64,000 nucleotides of DNA. It comes from Burkholderia humptydooensis. GTDB taxonomy: Bacteria > Pseudomonadota > Gammaproteobacteria > Burkholderiales > Burkholderiaceae. The DNA is taken from assembly GCF_001513745.1 (NCBI RefSeq), contig NZ_CP013380.1, positions 2,418,001 through 2,482,000 on the forward strand, in the 5' to 3' direction. How positions within the stretch are numbered: position 1 is the stretch's first letter; every line of letters begins with the position of its first letter. Made by a program: the position numbers and the translations under genes. The notes under the pieces are model-generated. The model did no database searches. It saw nothing but the letters and a program-made list of their open reading frames with translations, and was not told the DNA's origin. Positions 47,850-56,982 of the stretch are shown here, piece after piece.

Positions 47850-50218
47850 TCGACCGCCTGCAGTTTCGCGACCGCGAGCGCGAGCCATTTCTCGCCGTGC
47901 CGCTTGAATTTGACTTGCGCCTTCGCGTCGGTGCCACTGCCTTCGAGCGCCGTCACCGTGCCTTCGCCGAACTTCGTGTGGAATACCTGCTGGCCGATCC
48001 GAAAGCCGTTTTCGGCCTCGCGCTGCTGGTTCGCGAACGCGGGCAGCGGCGCGGACACCGCCGCGTCGACGACGCCCGCGCGCGCGCCGCCGCCACCGCC
48101 GCCCGGCCGCGCGAACCAGTCGCGGCCCCACCCGGCATTGTCCGAGCGGCCGCCCCAGCGCGCGCCCGCCTCGACCTTCGGCGTGAGCCACTTGAGCACG
48201 TGCTGCGGCAGCTCGTCGAAGAAGCGCGAGCGGATGTTGTAGCGGGTCTGGCCGTGCAGCATCCGGCTCTGCGCGAACGACAGGTAGAGCCGCTCCTTCG
48301 CGCGCGTGATCGCGACGTACATCAGCCGGCGCTCTTCCTCGAGGCCGTCGGATTCGAGCGCGCTGTTCTCGTGCGGAAAGAGCCCTTCCTCGAGCCCGGT
48401 GATGAACACCGCGGCGAACTCGAGCCCCTTCGCCGCGTGGACCGTCATCAGTTGCACCGCGTCCTGGCCCGCCTGCGCCTGGTTGTCGCCCGCCTCGAGC
48501 GACGCGTGCGACAGGAAGCCGGCAAGCGGCGTCATTGCATCCGGGTTCTGCGCGGGATCGGCGAGGTTCGCGGGCGCGAGCACCGCATCGGCCGGATCGG
48601 CGCCGCCCGCCGCGAGCTCCGGCGCCGCGCTCGCGCGCGCATGCAGCGGAATCGAGCGTGCGGGCGTATCGAGCCCGTAGCCTTCCTCGGAGACGAACGC
48701 GGTGGCCGCGTTCACCAGTTCCTGCAAGTTCTCGAGGCGATCCTGGCCCTCGCGCTCGCCTTGATAGAAATCGGCGAGGCCGCTCGCGCGCACGACGTGC
48801 TCGACCGTCTCGGGCAGGCTCATCTGCGCGGTTTCCGCGCGCATCTTCGCGATCAGGTTCGCGAACGACGAAAGGCTCGAGCCCGCCTTGCCCGTCACGT
48901 ACGGAATCGCGGCCGCCATCGAGCAGTCGTACAGCCGCGCGGCGTCGGCGAGCTGCTCGATCGAGCGCGCGCCGATGCCGCGCGTCGGGAAGTTGACGAC
49001 GCGCGCGAACGCGGTGTCGTCGTTCGGATTGTCGATGAGGCGCAGATACGCGAGCGCGTGCTTCACTTCCTGGCGCTCGAAGAAGCGCAGGCCGCCGTAC
49101 ACGCGGTACGGAATGCCCGCCGTCATCAGCGTGTGCTCGATCGAGCGCGACTGCGCGTTGCTCCGGTACAGCACCGCGACCTCGCTGCGCGCGAGGCCCG
49201 TATTCACGAGCGAGCGGATCTCCTCGACGATCCACGCCGCCTCCTGCGCGTCGGTGGCCGCTTCGTAGACGCGCACGGGCTCGCCGTGGCCCGCGTCGGT
49301 GCGCAGGTTCTTGCCGAGCCGGTGCGCGTTGTTCGCGATAAGGTGGTTCGCCGCATCGAGGATGTTGCCGTGCGAGCGGTAGTTCTGCTCGAGCTTGATC
49401 AGGTTGCGCACGCGGAATTCGTTCTCGAAGTCGCGCATGTTGCCGACGTTCGCGCCGCGGAACGCATAGATCGACTGGTCGTCGTCGCCGACCGCGAAGA
49501 TCGCGTTGTGGCCGCCCGCGAGGAGCTTGAGCCACGCGTACTGCAGCTTGTTCGTGTCCTGGAACTCGTCGACGAGGATGTGCTTGAAGCGCGCCTGGTA
49601 GTGCGCGCGCAGCGGCGGGTTGTGCGCGAGCAGCTCGTGGCAGCGCAGCAGCAGCTCGGGGAAATCGACGACGCCCTCGCGCTGGCACTGCTGCTCGTAC
49701 GCCTGGTACAGCTCGACGAACTTGCGGTTGAAGCTGTCGGTCGCGTCGACCTTGTCGGGGCGCAGCCCCTGCTCCTTCGCGTTGTTGATGAAGTACTGGA
49801 CGTTCTTCGGCGGGTACTTCTCGTCGTCGACGTTCGCCGCCTTCATCAGCCGCTTGATCGCGGAGAGCTGGTCGGCCGTGTCGAGGATCTGGAATGTCTG
49901 CGGCAGCCCCGCGTCGCGGTAGTGCGCGCGCAGCATCCGGTTGCAGAGGCCGTGGAACGTGCCGATCCACATGCCGCGCGTGTCGATCGGCATCATCGCG
50001 GACAGGCGCGCCATCATCTCGCGCGCGGCCTTGTTCGTGAACGTGACGGCGAGCACCGTCGCGGGCGACGCATAGCCCTGCCGGATCAGCCACGCGATCC
50101 GCGTGATGAGCACGCGGGTCTTGCCGCTGCCCGCCCCGGCGAGGATCAGCGCCGGCTCGTTCGGCAACGTGACGGCGGCGAGTTGTTCGGGGTTCAGGTT
50201 CGCGAGCAGATCGGGCAT
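47846..50218 (-). CDS. uvrD: DNA helicase II (UvrD/PcrA)
   Basis: 790 residues. SF1A helicase motifs: Walker A AGAGSGKTR (about 28-35), Ia VTFTNKAAREM, motif II VDEFQD, III GDDDQSIYAFRGA, IV EQNYRS, V VMTVHAAKGLEF-type (LMTVHAAKGLEFAAV), VI YVAITRAKERLYL. It unwinds DNA 3'-to-5' in mismatch and excision repair. A minus-strand TATAAT (50257-50262) lies about 40 bp upstream and the region is shared with valS. Confidence 0.97.
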   Translation of the reverse strand: MPDLLANLNPEQLAAVTLPNEPALILAGAGSGKTRVLITRIAWLIRQGYASPATVLAVTFTNKAAREMMARLSAMMPIDTRGMWIGTFHGLCNRMLRAHYRDAGLPQTFQILDTADQLSAIKRLMKAANVDDEKYPPKNVQYFINNAKEQGLRPDKVDATDSFNRKFVELYQAYEQQCQREGVVDFPELLLRCHELLAHNPPLRAHYQARFKHILVDEFQDTNKLQYAWLKLLAGGHNAIFAVGDDDQSIYAFRGANVGNMRDFENEFRVRNLIKLEQNYRSHGNILDAANHLIANNAHRLGKNLRTDAGHGEPVRVYEAATDAQEAAWIVEEIRSLVNTGLARSEVAVLYRSNAQSRSIEHTLMTAGIPYRVYGGLRFFERQEVKHALAYLRLIDNPNDDTAFARVVNFPTRGIGARSIEQLADAARLYDCSMAAAIPYVTGKAGSSLSSFANLIAKMRAETAQMSLPETVEHVVRASGLADFYQGEREGQDRLENLQELVNAATAFVSEEGYGLDTPARSIPLHARASAAPELAAGGADPADAVLAPANLADPAQNPDAMTPLAGFLSHASLEAGDNQAQAGQDAVQLMTVHAAKGLEFAAVFITGLEEGLFPHENSALESDGLEEERRLMYVAITRAKERLYLSFAQSRMLHGQTRYNIRSRFFDELPQHVLKWLTPKVEAGARWGGRSDNAGWGRDWFARPGGGGGGARAGVVDAAVSAPLPAFANQQREAENGFRIGQQVFHTKFGEGTVTALEGSGTDAKAQVKFKRHGEKWLALAVAKLQAVE

Positions 50219-50256
50219 GGAGAGAAAGCGGTCGAGCGGGTGGACGCGGACCCGAC

Positions 50257-50262
50257 ATTATA
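50257..50262 (-). promoter_or_regulatory. -10 box of uvrD
   Basis: A perfect TATAAT on the minus strand 39 bp before the uvrD ATG; no clear -35. Confidence 0.5.
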
Positions 50263-50305
50263 AATCGCGCGCGGCCGGCGCCGCCCGGGCGGATGCGCAT
50301 CCATT

Positions 50306-50311
50306 TATAAT
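50306..50311 (+). promoter_or_regulatory. -10 box of valS
   Basis: A perfect TATAAT is 48 bp before the valS ATG, in the 140-bp divergent region with uvrD; the -35 is weak. Confidence 0.5.
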
Positions 50312-50358
50312 TGACGGTTTCCGCATCAATCACCCCATCTTTCGGCGAATTTCCTACC

Positions 50359-53226
50359 ATGAGCGACACCACGCTTGCGAAGAGTTTCGAGCCCCAGACC
50401 ATCGAATCCCAATGGGGGCCGGAATGGGAAAAGCGCGGCTACGCGACCCCCGCGCTCGACCCGAGCCGGCCCGACTTCTCGATCCAGTTGCCGCCCCCGA
50501 ACGTGACGGGCACGCTGCACATGGGCCACGCGTTCAATCAGACGATCATGGACGGCCTCGTGCGCTACCACCGGATGCTCGGCCACAACACGCTGTGGGT
50601 GCCCGGCACCGACCACGCGGGCATCGCGACGCAGATCGTCGTCGAGCGCCAGCTCGATGCGCAGGGCGTGTCGCGCCACGATCTCGGCCGCGAGAAATTC
50701 GTCGAGCGCGTATGGGAATGGAAGGAGCAATCCGGCTCGACGATCACGGGCCAGGTTCGCCGCATCGGCGCGTCGCCCGACTGGTCGCGCGAATACTTCA
50801 CGATGAACGACAGGATGTCGGAAGTCGTGCGCGAAGTGTTCGTCCGCCTCTATGAACAGGGGCTCATCTATCGCGGCAAGCGCCTCGTGAACTGGGACCC
50901 CGTGCTGCTCACCGCGGTGTCCGATCTCGAAGTCGCGAGCGAAGAGGAAAACGGCCACCTGTGGCACATCCGGTACCCGCTCGCGGACGGCCCGGGCCAC
51001 CTGAGCGTCGCGACGACGCGCCCCGAGACGATGCTCGGCGACGTCGCGGTGATGGTGCATCCGGAAGACGAGCGCTACAGGCACCTCGTCGGCCGGCATG
51101 TGAAGCTGCCGCTTTGCGACCGCGAGATTCCGATCATCGCGGACGACTACGTCGATCGCGAATTCGGCACGGGCGTCGTGAAGGTCACGCCCGCGCACGA
51201 CTTCAACGACTATCAGGTCGGCCTGCGCCACCAGCTCGCGCCGATCGAGATCCTCACGCTCGACGCGAAGATCAACGACAACGCGCCCGCGGCGTACCGC
51301 GGCCTCGACCGCTTCGACGCGCGCAAGGCCATCGTCGACGAGCTCGACGCGCAGGGCTTCCTCGAATCGGTGAAGCCGCACAAGCTGATGGTGCCGCGCG
51401 GCGACCGCACGGGCGTCGTGATCGAGCCGATGCTGACCGACCAGTGGTTCGTCGCGATGACGAAGCCCGCGCCGGAAGGCACGTTCCATCCGGGCAAGTC
51501 GATCACCGAGGTGTCGCTCGACGTCGTGCGCCGCGGCCAGATCAGGTTCGTGCCGGAGAACTGGACGACCACCTACTACCAATGGCTCGAGAACATCCAG
51601 GACTGGTGCATCTCGCGCCAGCTATGGTGGGGCCATCAGATTCCCGCGTGGTACGGCGAGAACGGCGAGATCTTCGTCGCGCGCAGCGAGGAAGACGCGC
51701 GCGCGCAGGCCGCCGCGAAGGGCTACGCAGGCGCATTGAAGCGCGACGACGACGTGCTCGACACGTGGTTCTCGTCCGCGCTCGTGCCGTTCTCATCGCT
51801 CGGCTGGCCGGACGAGACGCCTGAGCTGAAGCACTTCCTGCCGTCGTCGGTGCTCGTCACCGGCTTCGACATCATCTTCTTCTGGGTCGCCCGGATGGTG
51901 ATGATGACAACGCACTTCACGGGCAAGGTGCCGTTCGAGACGGTCTACGTACACGGCCTCGTGCGCGACGCCGAAGGCCAGAAGATGTCGAAGAGCAAGG
52001 GCAACACGCTCGACCCGATCGACATCGTCGACGGCATCGGCCTCGACGCGCTCGTCGCGAAGCGCACGACGGGCCTGATGAATCCGAAGCAGGCGGCGAC
52101 GATCGAGAAGAAGACGCGCAAGGAATTCCCGGACGGCATCCCCGCGTTCGGCACCGACGCGCTGCGCTTCACGATGGCGTCGATGGCGACGCTCGGCCGC
52201 AACGTGAACTTCGATCTCGCGCGCTGCGAAGGCTACCGCAACTTCTGCAACAAGCTGTGGAACGCGACGCGCTTCGTGCTGATGAACTGCGAAGGCCACG
52301 ACTGCGGCTTCGACAAGCCGGAAGTCTGCGGCGCGGGCGATTGCGGCCCGGGCGGCCATCTCGATTTCTCGCAGGCGGATCGCTGGATCGTGTCGCTCAT
52401 GCAGCGCGTCGAAGCGGACATCGCGAAGGGCTTCGCCGACTATCGCTTCGACAACATCGCGAACGCGATCTACAAGTTCGTCTGGGACGAATACTGCGAC
52501 TGGTATCTGGAGCTCGCGAAGGTGCAGATCCAGAACGGCGCGCCCGAGCAGCAGCGCGCGACGCGCCGCACGCTGCTGCGCGTGCTGGAAACGGTGCTGC
52601 GCCTCGCGCACCCGATCATTCCGTTCATCACCGAGGCGCTGTGGCAGAAGGTCGCGCCGCTCGCCGGCCGCTATCCGGCGGGCCACGCGGACGGCGAAGC
52701 GTCGCTGATGGTGCAGGCCTATCCGGTCGCCGAGCCGAAGAAGCTCGACGAGGCGGCCGAACAGTGGGCGGCCGAACTGAAGGCGGTGGTCGACGCATGC
52801 CGTAATCTGCGTGGCGAGATGAACCTGTCTCCGGCGACCAAGGTGCCGCTCCTCGCGGCCGGCGACGCGGCGAAGCTGCAGGCGTTCGCGCCTTACGTGC
52901 AGGCGCTCGCGCGCCTGTCCGAAGTGCGCGTGCTGCCGGACGAGGCGGCGCTCGACGCCGACGCTCACGGCGCGCCGATCGCGATCGTCGGAGGCAACAA
53001 GCTGGTGCTGAAGGTCGAGATCGACGTCGCGGCGGAACGCGAGCGCCTGTCGAAGGAGATCGCGCGCCTCGAAGGCGAAATCGTCAAGTGCAACGCGAAG
53101 CTCGGCAACGAGGCGTTCGTCGCGAAGGCGCCGCCCGCGGTGGTCGAACAGGAGCAAAAGCGGCTCGCGGAGTTTCAGGGCACGTTGGCGAAACTCCGCG
53201 CGCAGCTCGCGCGGCTGCCGGCGTAA
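50359..53226 (+). CDS. valS: Valyl-tRNA synthetase
   Basis: 955 residues from ATG at 50359 ([10 protein letters not shown]). Class I signatures HMGH (residues 54-57, in [11 protein letters not shown]) and KMSKS (542-546) flank the editing CP1 domain. The C-terminal anticodon-binding helical domain and a coiled coil (about 890-950, [18 protein letters not shown]) follow, as in ValS proteins. It charges tRNA-Val; the tRNA-Val(GAC) gene is at 14.2 kb. Confidence 0.98.
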   Translation: MSDTTLAKSFEPQTIESQWGPEWEKRGYATPALDPSRPDFSIQLPPPNVTGTLHMGHAFNQTIMDGLVRYHRMLGHNTLWVPGTDHAGIATQIVVERQLDAQGVSRHDLGREKFVERVWEWKEQSGSTITGQVRRIGASPDWSREYFTMNDRMSEVVREVFVRLYEQGLIYRGKRLVNWDPVLLTAVSDLEVASEEENGHLWHIRYPLADGPGHLSVATTRPETMLGDVAVMVHPEDERYRHLVGRHVKLPLCDREIPIIADDYVDREFGTGVVKVTPAHDFNDYQVGLRHQLAPIEILTLDAKINDNAPAAYRGLDRFDARKAIVDELDAQGFLESVKPHKLMVPRGDRTGVVIEPMLTDQWFVAMTKPAPEGTFHPGKSITEVSLDVVRRGQIRFVPENWTTTYYQWLENIQDWCISRQLWWGHQIPAWYGENGEIFVARSEEDARAQAAAKGYAGALKRDDDVLDTWFSSALVPFSSLGWPDETPELKHFLPSSVLVTGFDIIFFWVARMVMMTTHFTGKVPFETVYVHGLVRDAEGQKMSKSKGNTLDPIDIVDGIGLDALVAKRTTGLMNPKQAATIEKKTRKEFPDGIPAFGTDALRFTMASMATLGRNVNFDLARCEGYRNFCNKLWNATRFVLMNCEGHDCGFDKPEVCGAGDCGPGGHLDFSQADRWIVSLMQRVEADIAKGFADYRFDNIANAIYKFVWDEYCDWYLELAKVQIQNGAPEQQRATRRTLLRVLETVLRLAHPIIPFITEALWQKVAPLAGRYPAGHADGEASLMVQAYPVAEPKKLDEAAEQWAAELKAVVDACRNLRGEMNLSPATKVPLLAAGDAAKLQAFAPYVQALARLSEVRVLPDEAALDADAHGAPIAIVGGNKLVLKVEIDVAAERERLSKEIARLEGEIVKCNAKLGNEAFVAKAPPAVVEQEQKRLAEFQGTLAKLRAQLARLPA

Positions 53227-53252
53227 CAGTCCGTAAGGAATCTTGCGTTCAC

Positions 53253-53258
53253 TATAAT
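53253..53258 (+). promoter_or_regulatory. -10 box of galU
   Basis: A perfect TATAAT lies between valS and galU, 54 bp before the galU ATG, which would allow galU its own promoter. The -35 region is poor. Confidence 0.5.
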
Positions 53259-53312
53259 GCTGCAATCACCATTTGTTTCGATCGAATCGATACGAGGAGC
53301 AAGGGTTCAATC

Positions 53313-54197
53313 ATGTTGAAAGTCACCAAGGCGGTTTTCCCGGTCGCGGGCCTGGGCACGCGGTTCCTGCCCGCCACCAAGGCGAGCCCGAAGGAAATGC
53401 TGCCCGTCGTCGACAAACCGTTGATCCAGTACGCGGTGGAAGAAGCGATTGCAGCGGGCATCACCGAGATGATCTTCGTGACGGGCCGCAGCAAGCGCGC
53501 GATCGAGGATCACTTCGACAAATCGTATGAAGTCGAGGCGGAACTGGAAGCGCGCGGCAAGGAAAAGCTGCTCGATCTCGTGCGCAACATCAAGCCGAGC
53601 CACGTCGACTGCTTCTACGTGCGCCAGCCGGAAGCGCTCGGCCTCGGCCACGCGGTGCTGTGCGCGGAGAAGCTCGTCGCGGACAACCCGTTCGCGGTGA
53701 TCCTCGCCGACGACCTGCTCGACGGCAATCCGCCCGTGATGAAGCAGATGGTCGACGTGTTCGACCACTATCACAGCTCGGTGATCGGCGTCGAGGAGAT
53801 CCCGCCCACGGACACGAAGTCGTACGGGATCGTCGACGGCAAGGAATGGGAAGACTCGATCATCAAGATGTCGGCGATCGTCGAGAAGCCCGAGCCCGAC
53901 GTCGCGCCGTCGAACCTCGGCGTCGTCGGCCGCTACGTGCTCAAGCCGCGGATCTTCGATCATCTGCGCGCGCTCAAGCCGGGCGCGGGCGGCGAGCTGC
54001 AGTTGACGGACGCGATCCAGGCGCTCCTCGCGGACGAACAGGTGCTCGCGTACAAGTATCGCGGCACCCGCTTCGACTGCGGCAGCAAGCTCGGCTATCT
54101 GAAGGCGACGGTCGAGTTCGCGCTGCGCCACCCGGAAGTGAGGACCGAGTTCGAAGCGTATCTGCGCGCACGCGACGGCAGCGCGGCACAGTCCTGA
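53313..54197 (+). CDS. galU: UTP-glucose-1-phosphate uridylyltransferase
   Basis: 294 residues from ATG at 53313, preceded by GAGGAG at some distance. The nucleotidyltransferase motif [24 protein letters not shown] is at residue 13, followed by [21 protein letters not shown] and [19 protein letters not shown]. It makes UDP-glucose for LPS, capsule and other glycans. It follows valS by 86 bp. Confidence 0.97.
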   Translation: MLKVTKAVFPVAGLGTRFLPATKASPKEMLPVVDKPLIQYAVEEAIAAGITEMIFVTGRSKRAIEDHFDKSYEVEAELEARGKEKLLDLVRNIKPSHVDCFYVRQPEALGLGHAVLCAEKLVADNPFAVILADDLLDGNPPVMKQMVDVFDHYHSSVIGVEEIPPTDTKSYGIVDGKEWEDSIIKMSAIVEKPEPDVAPSNLGVVGRYVLKPRIFDHLRALKPGAGGELQLTDAIQALLADEQVLAYKYRGTRFDCGSKLGYLKATVEFALRHPEVRTEFEAYLRARDGSAAQS

Positions 54198-54199
54198 AC

Positions 54200-54230
54200 C
54201 GGCGGGCACGGCGAACGGTTTCGCCCGCCG
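54200..54230. terminator. GC-rich hairpin after galU
   Basis: CGGCGGGC and GCCCGCCG form an 8-bp stem around a 15-nt loop just after the galU stop. It lacks a T-run. Confidence 0.4.
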
Positions 54231-54279
54231 CACCGGCTACCGACGGCCGGCCTCTTCACCGCTTCATCGGCAGCTTGCT

Positions 54280-56088
54280 TCAAGCCTCGGCGGCATGCGT
54301 CGCTGCGTGCGGCTGCGCCGGCTGGCTGCTCGTGCTCATCGCGAATTGCACACATCCCGCGCCGACCAGCAGCGCGCCGAGCACGTTCTCGAGATGGCTC
54401 TTCGCCGTATCGTCGAGCGACGTCTGCGACAGCAGATGCGTGGCGACCGCGCTCAATCCATAGACGTTGAGAAACAGACTGGCGCGCGCGATGCCGGCGC
54501 CCGCTGCCTTGTCCGCCAGTTGCGAAGTGAAGCTCTGTTCCGACGTGTCGATCTTCGACCAGCGAATGCGCAGATCGCGGATCTGGTGGAACGCGTGCTG
54601 CGTGAGGCCATGCGTCGTCAGTTCGTTGACGAGCCGCGAACCGATCGCATCGGTAGCTTCGCCGGCAACGTTGGAGCCGACATATCCGGTCAACTCGCGC
54701 ATCCCCTCTGGGAGGGTCAGCTTCCCGTCACGCAGCGCATCGACGAAGCCCGCGCCGGACGTCCCGAAAAAACCCTGACCGTCGTTGACGAGATACTGGT
54801 TCGGCACGTAGGGGATGTTATTGAGCGCCTGCGCCCGAACGGGGTGTTCGTAGTCGTCGTCATGGTTGCTTTCGAGCGGCAGCTCCAGATTGAACAGGTC
54901 GCGCGCGGTGTAGACGAACGACTTCACCGCGTTCGGCAACTGCGTCGCCAGCAGGCCGAACTGGCCGTTGCCGTTCTGGCCGCGGCCCAATGCGCCGGCG
55001 GCGACCACCGTGCCGAGCAGCGTCAGCATCTGCATCGCATGGCCCTTGTAGGTGTCGCTCGTCGCGACGCCCTTGTGGTGCTTGTGAATCATCGCCATCA
55101 GGTTGCCCGCGCCCGCGGCCGTGTACAGCACCGCGACGCCGAGCGCGCGGCTCTCCGGCGATACCTCGTAGTGCTGCAACAACGCCTCGGTGCAGGCGCC
55201 CGCGAGCTCGCGCAGGATGGTCGCGCCACCCGTTCCGGCGAGCTCGTGGCTGGCCGCGTTGATGAAATTGGCCACCCATCCCATCACGGCCTGATTGTCG
55301 CCGTAGGCGTTGGTGACGATTCGCCCGCCCTCTTCGAGCGCCGCGTCCTTCGCACGACCGAGTCCGGCGCTCGCCTGCCCGTATGCATGGCTCAATCCGG
55401 CGCTCGTCCGGTCGTACACGGTGCTCAATCCCGTGCTTGCCTGCGCGTACGTCGTCCGCGCGAATCGGGAGCCGGCGCTCAACGCGTCCTGCGCGCCGCT
55501 CGCGACCGAGTTGCCGAACGCACTGGCCTGCCTGGACGCTGCCGTTCCCCAACCGCCGATCGCATTGACCAGGCTGTTCGCGACCTCCGCGGCCGTTATC
55601 CGTCCCTGGCTCGCCTGCTGCAACGTATTCACCACCGCCGCCATTTGCTGCGGGGTCGGCGCGGGCGCGTCGCGATCCGGTCTTGTTTCAAGCGGATCGA
55701 TTTGTATCGCGATATACGGCACCGATTCGGTCGCCTGCGGCCGAACCGGCATGATCGCATCCTGCTGGGAGACGGTCTCGCTCTGCGTTTCGCGCTCCCG
55801 CAGTTCGATCTCTTCAGCCACCGACGACGACTCGACACCCGCCCGTCTGCCCTGCCGCAGGAACGTCCGCAACGCGCCGGGGTTCGTCGTCTGCGAGCTA
55901 CTGCGCAGTGCGGGCGGCTGGTGCAACGATGGCGAGCCAGGCATGCGCGCCAGGATCGATGGCGTGCGACGCGTATCGCGCGCATGCGGCGCTGTCCGTG
56001 TCGACGGGCCGGCAACCGGCTCCTCCGCCTCCATGCGCTGCGCGCCCAAGCCGTGCGTATTCGATGAAATCGATCCCGGACCGTCCAT
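54280..56088 (-). CDS. Unrecognised 602-residue protein with hendecad repeats
   Basis: 602 residues from ATG at 56088, chosen because AAAGGAAA is 6 bp upstream. Residues 1-150 are polar, Ser/Pro/Arg/Gln-rich and probably disordered. Residues 213-245 are three 11-residue repeats of the type (V/A)Y-(Q/R)-S-(A/T)GLS, an amphipathic-helix pattern. The second half is mostly helical, with hydrophobic patches at about 312-332 and 353-370 and near the C-terminus (LENVLGALLVGAGCVQFAM). No signal peptide is visible. The modular, N-disordered layout and lack of neighbours in an operon resemble secreted effectors, but no family could be named. Its GC is slightly lower than its neighbours. Confidence 0.75.
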   Translation of the reverse strand: MDGPGSISSNTHGLGAQRMEAEEPVAGPSTRTAPHARDTRRTPSILARMPGSPSLHQPPALRSSSQTTNPGALRTFLRQGRRAGVESSSVAEEIELRERETQSETVSQQDAIMPVRPQATESVPYIAIQIDPLETRPDRDAPAPTPQQMAAVVNTLQQASQGRITAAEVANSLVNAIGGWGTAASRQASAFGNSVASGAQDALSAGSRFARTTYAQASTGLSTVYDRTSAGLSHAYGQASAGLGRAKDAALEEGGRIVTNAYGDNQAVMGWVANFINAASHELAGTGGATILRELAGACTEALLQHYEVSPESRALGVAVLYTAAGAGNLMAMIHKHHKGVATSDTYKGHAMQMLTLLGTVVAAGALGRGQNGNGQFGLLATQLPNAVKSFVYTARDLFNLELPLESNHDDDYEHPVRAQALNNIPYVPNQYLVNDGQGFFGTSGAGFVDALRDGKLTLPEGMRELTGYVGSNVAGEATDAIGSRLVNELTTHGLTQHAFHQIRDLRIRWSKIDTSEQSFTSQLADKAAGAGIARASLFLNVYGLSAVATHLLSQTSLDDTAKSHLENVLGALLVGAGCVQFAMSTSSQPAQPHAATHAAEA

Positions 56089-56207
56089 GGTGTTTCCTTT
56101 CAAGGGTTAGGAAATCGTGACCGCCGCATGAAAACGATCCATGTCGGCACTGTGTCGGCAGTATGGGAAGACCGGTCGTGCGCGCCGCCCGCGGACGCGA
56201 AGCGGGC

Positions 56208-56231
56208 GCACGAAACGCGAATGAAGAGGCG
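56208..56231 (-). promoter_or_regulatory. Possible hrpII (HrpB) box
   Basis: On the minus strand TTCG, 16 bp, TTCG, exactly the TTCG-N16-TTCG motif bound by HrpB in Ralstonia and in Burkholderia type III secretion loci. It lies 120 bp before the 602-residue gene. TTCG is frequent in this GC-rich DNA, so chance occurrence is likely enough to keep confidence low. Confidence 0.25.
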
Positions 56232-56275
56232 CGAAGGAAACGGAAGGGCGATGCCTGATGCGTGACGGTCGCGCG

Positions 56276-56893
56276 TTACGGCTTGGCGCTGGCGGGTTTC
56301 ACGGACACGACGCCCGGCGTCGCCCCCGCTTCGCCCTGCTTCGTCTTCACGAGCCAGCCGCCGCCGTCCGAAAACGGCACGCGCGCAAGCGCGCTTTTCA
56401 CGAGCACGGGCGTCGCCCGCAGCGCGTCGGGATGGCGGTCCTGCACGGCCGCCGACACGCGATACGCGTCGTTGCCGCTGCTGCGCTCGACGAAGCGCAG
56501 CGTCAGCACGTGCCGGTAGACCGTGCCCGCGAACGGCAGCGCGAACGGCGCCGGCCCGTCGACCGCGACGCACGCCGGCTGCTGCGCGCCGCCGCAGCCC
56601 GGCATCGTCAGCGCGACGGACGCCGGCTGCGTCGCATAGGCGATCGTCACGCGGTAGCGGGCCTGCGCGCCGTCCGCTTCGTCGAAGCCGCGCTGCGCGA
56701 GCTCGCGGCGCACGAGCGTCTCCACCTGCCGGTAATCCGCGTTGTCGGCCTGCGTGGCCGTGCGCGCGAAATCGTAGGTTCGCGCGCCCGCCAGCGCCCC
56801 CGGCGCCGCCGATGCGCTGACGCCCGTCGTCACCGACGCGCACCCGGACAACAGTGCGGCCGCCAGCGCCGCCCCCGTCCACAAGACTTTCAT
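56276..56893 (-). CDS. DUF4136-like lipoprotein
   Basis: 205 residues from ATG at 56893, with GGGAG upstream. The lipobox LLSGC (Cys19) is clear. The following domain has the DYRQVETLVRRELAQRGFDEAD pattern, and a repeated RYRVTIAYAT strand, as in DUF4136 envelope lipoproteins. It is 89 bp after the CHASE2 kinase gene on the same strand and is the last gene of that cluster. Confidence 0.8.
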   Translation of the reverse strand: MKVLWTGAALAAALLSGCASVTTGVSASAAPGALAGARTYDFARTATQADNADYRQVETLVRRELAQRGFDEADGAQARYRVTIAYATQPASVALTMPGCGGAQQPACVAVDGPAPFALPFAGTVYRHVLTLRFVERSSGNDAYRVSAAVQDRHPDALRATPVLVKSALARVPFSDGGGWLVKTKQGEAGATPGVVSVKPASAKP

Positions 56894-56982
56894 AGCTTCT
56901 CCCATATCGCTGTTCGCCCCCGTCCTAGCCATCCGCCCGCGCGCGAGCCCCACTCGCGCCGGGCGGTCGAATGCCTGCGTCG

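Noticed and set aside
56208..56245. Second TTCG pair with N17 spacing near the hrpII-like site
   Set aside because: Spacing differs by one from the TTCG-N16-TTCG motif; shows that TTCG is common here and weakens the main site.
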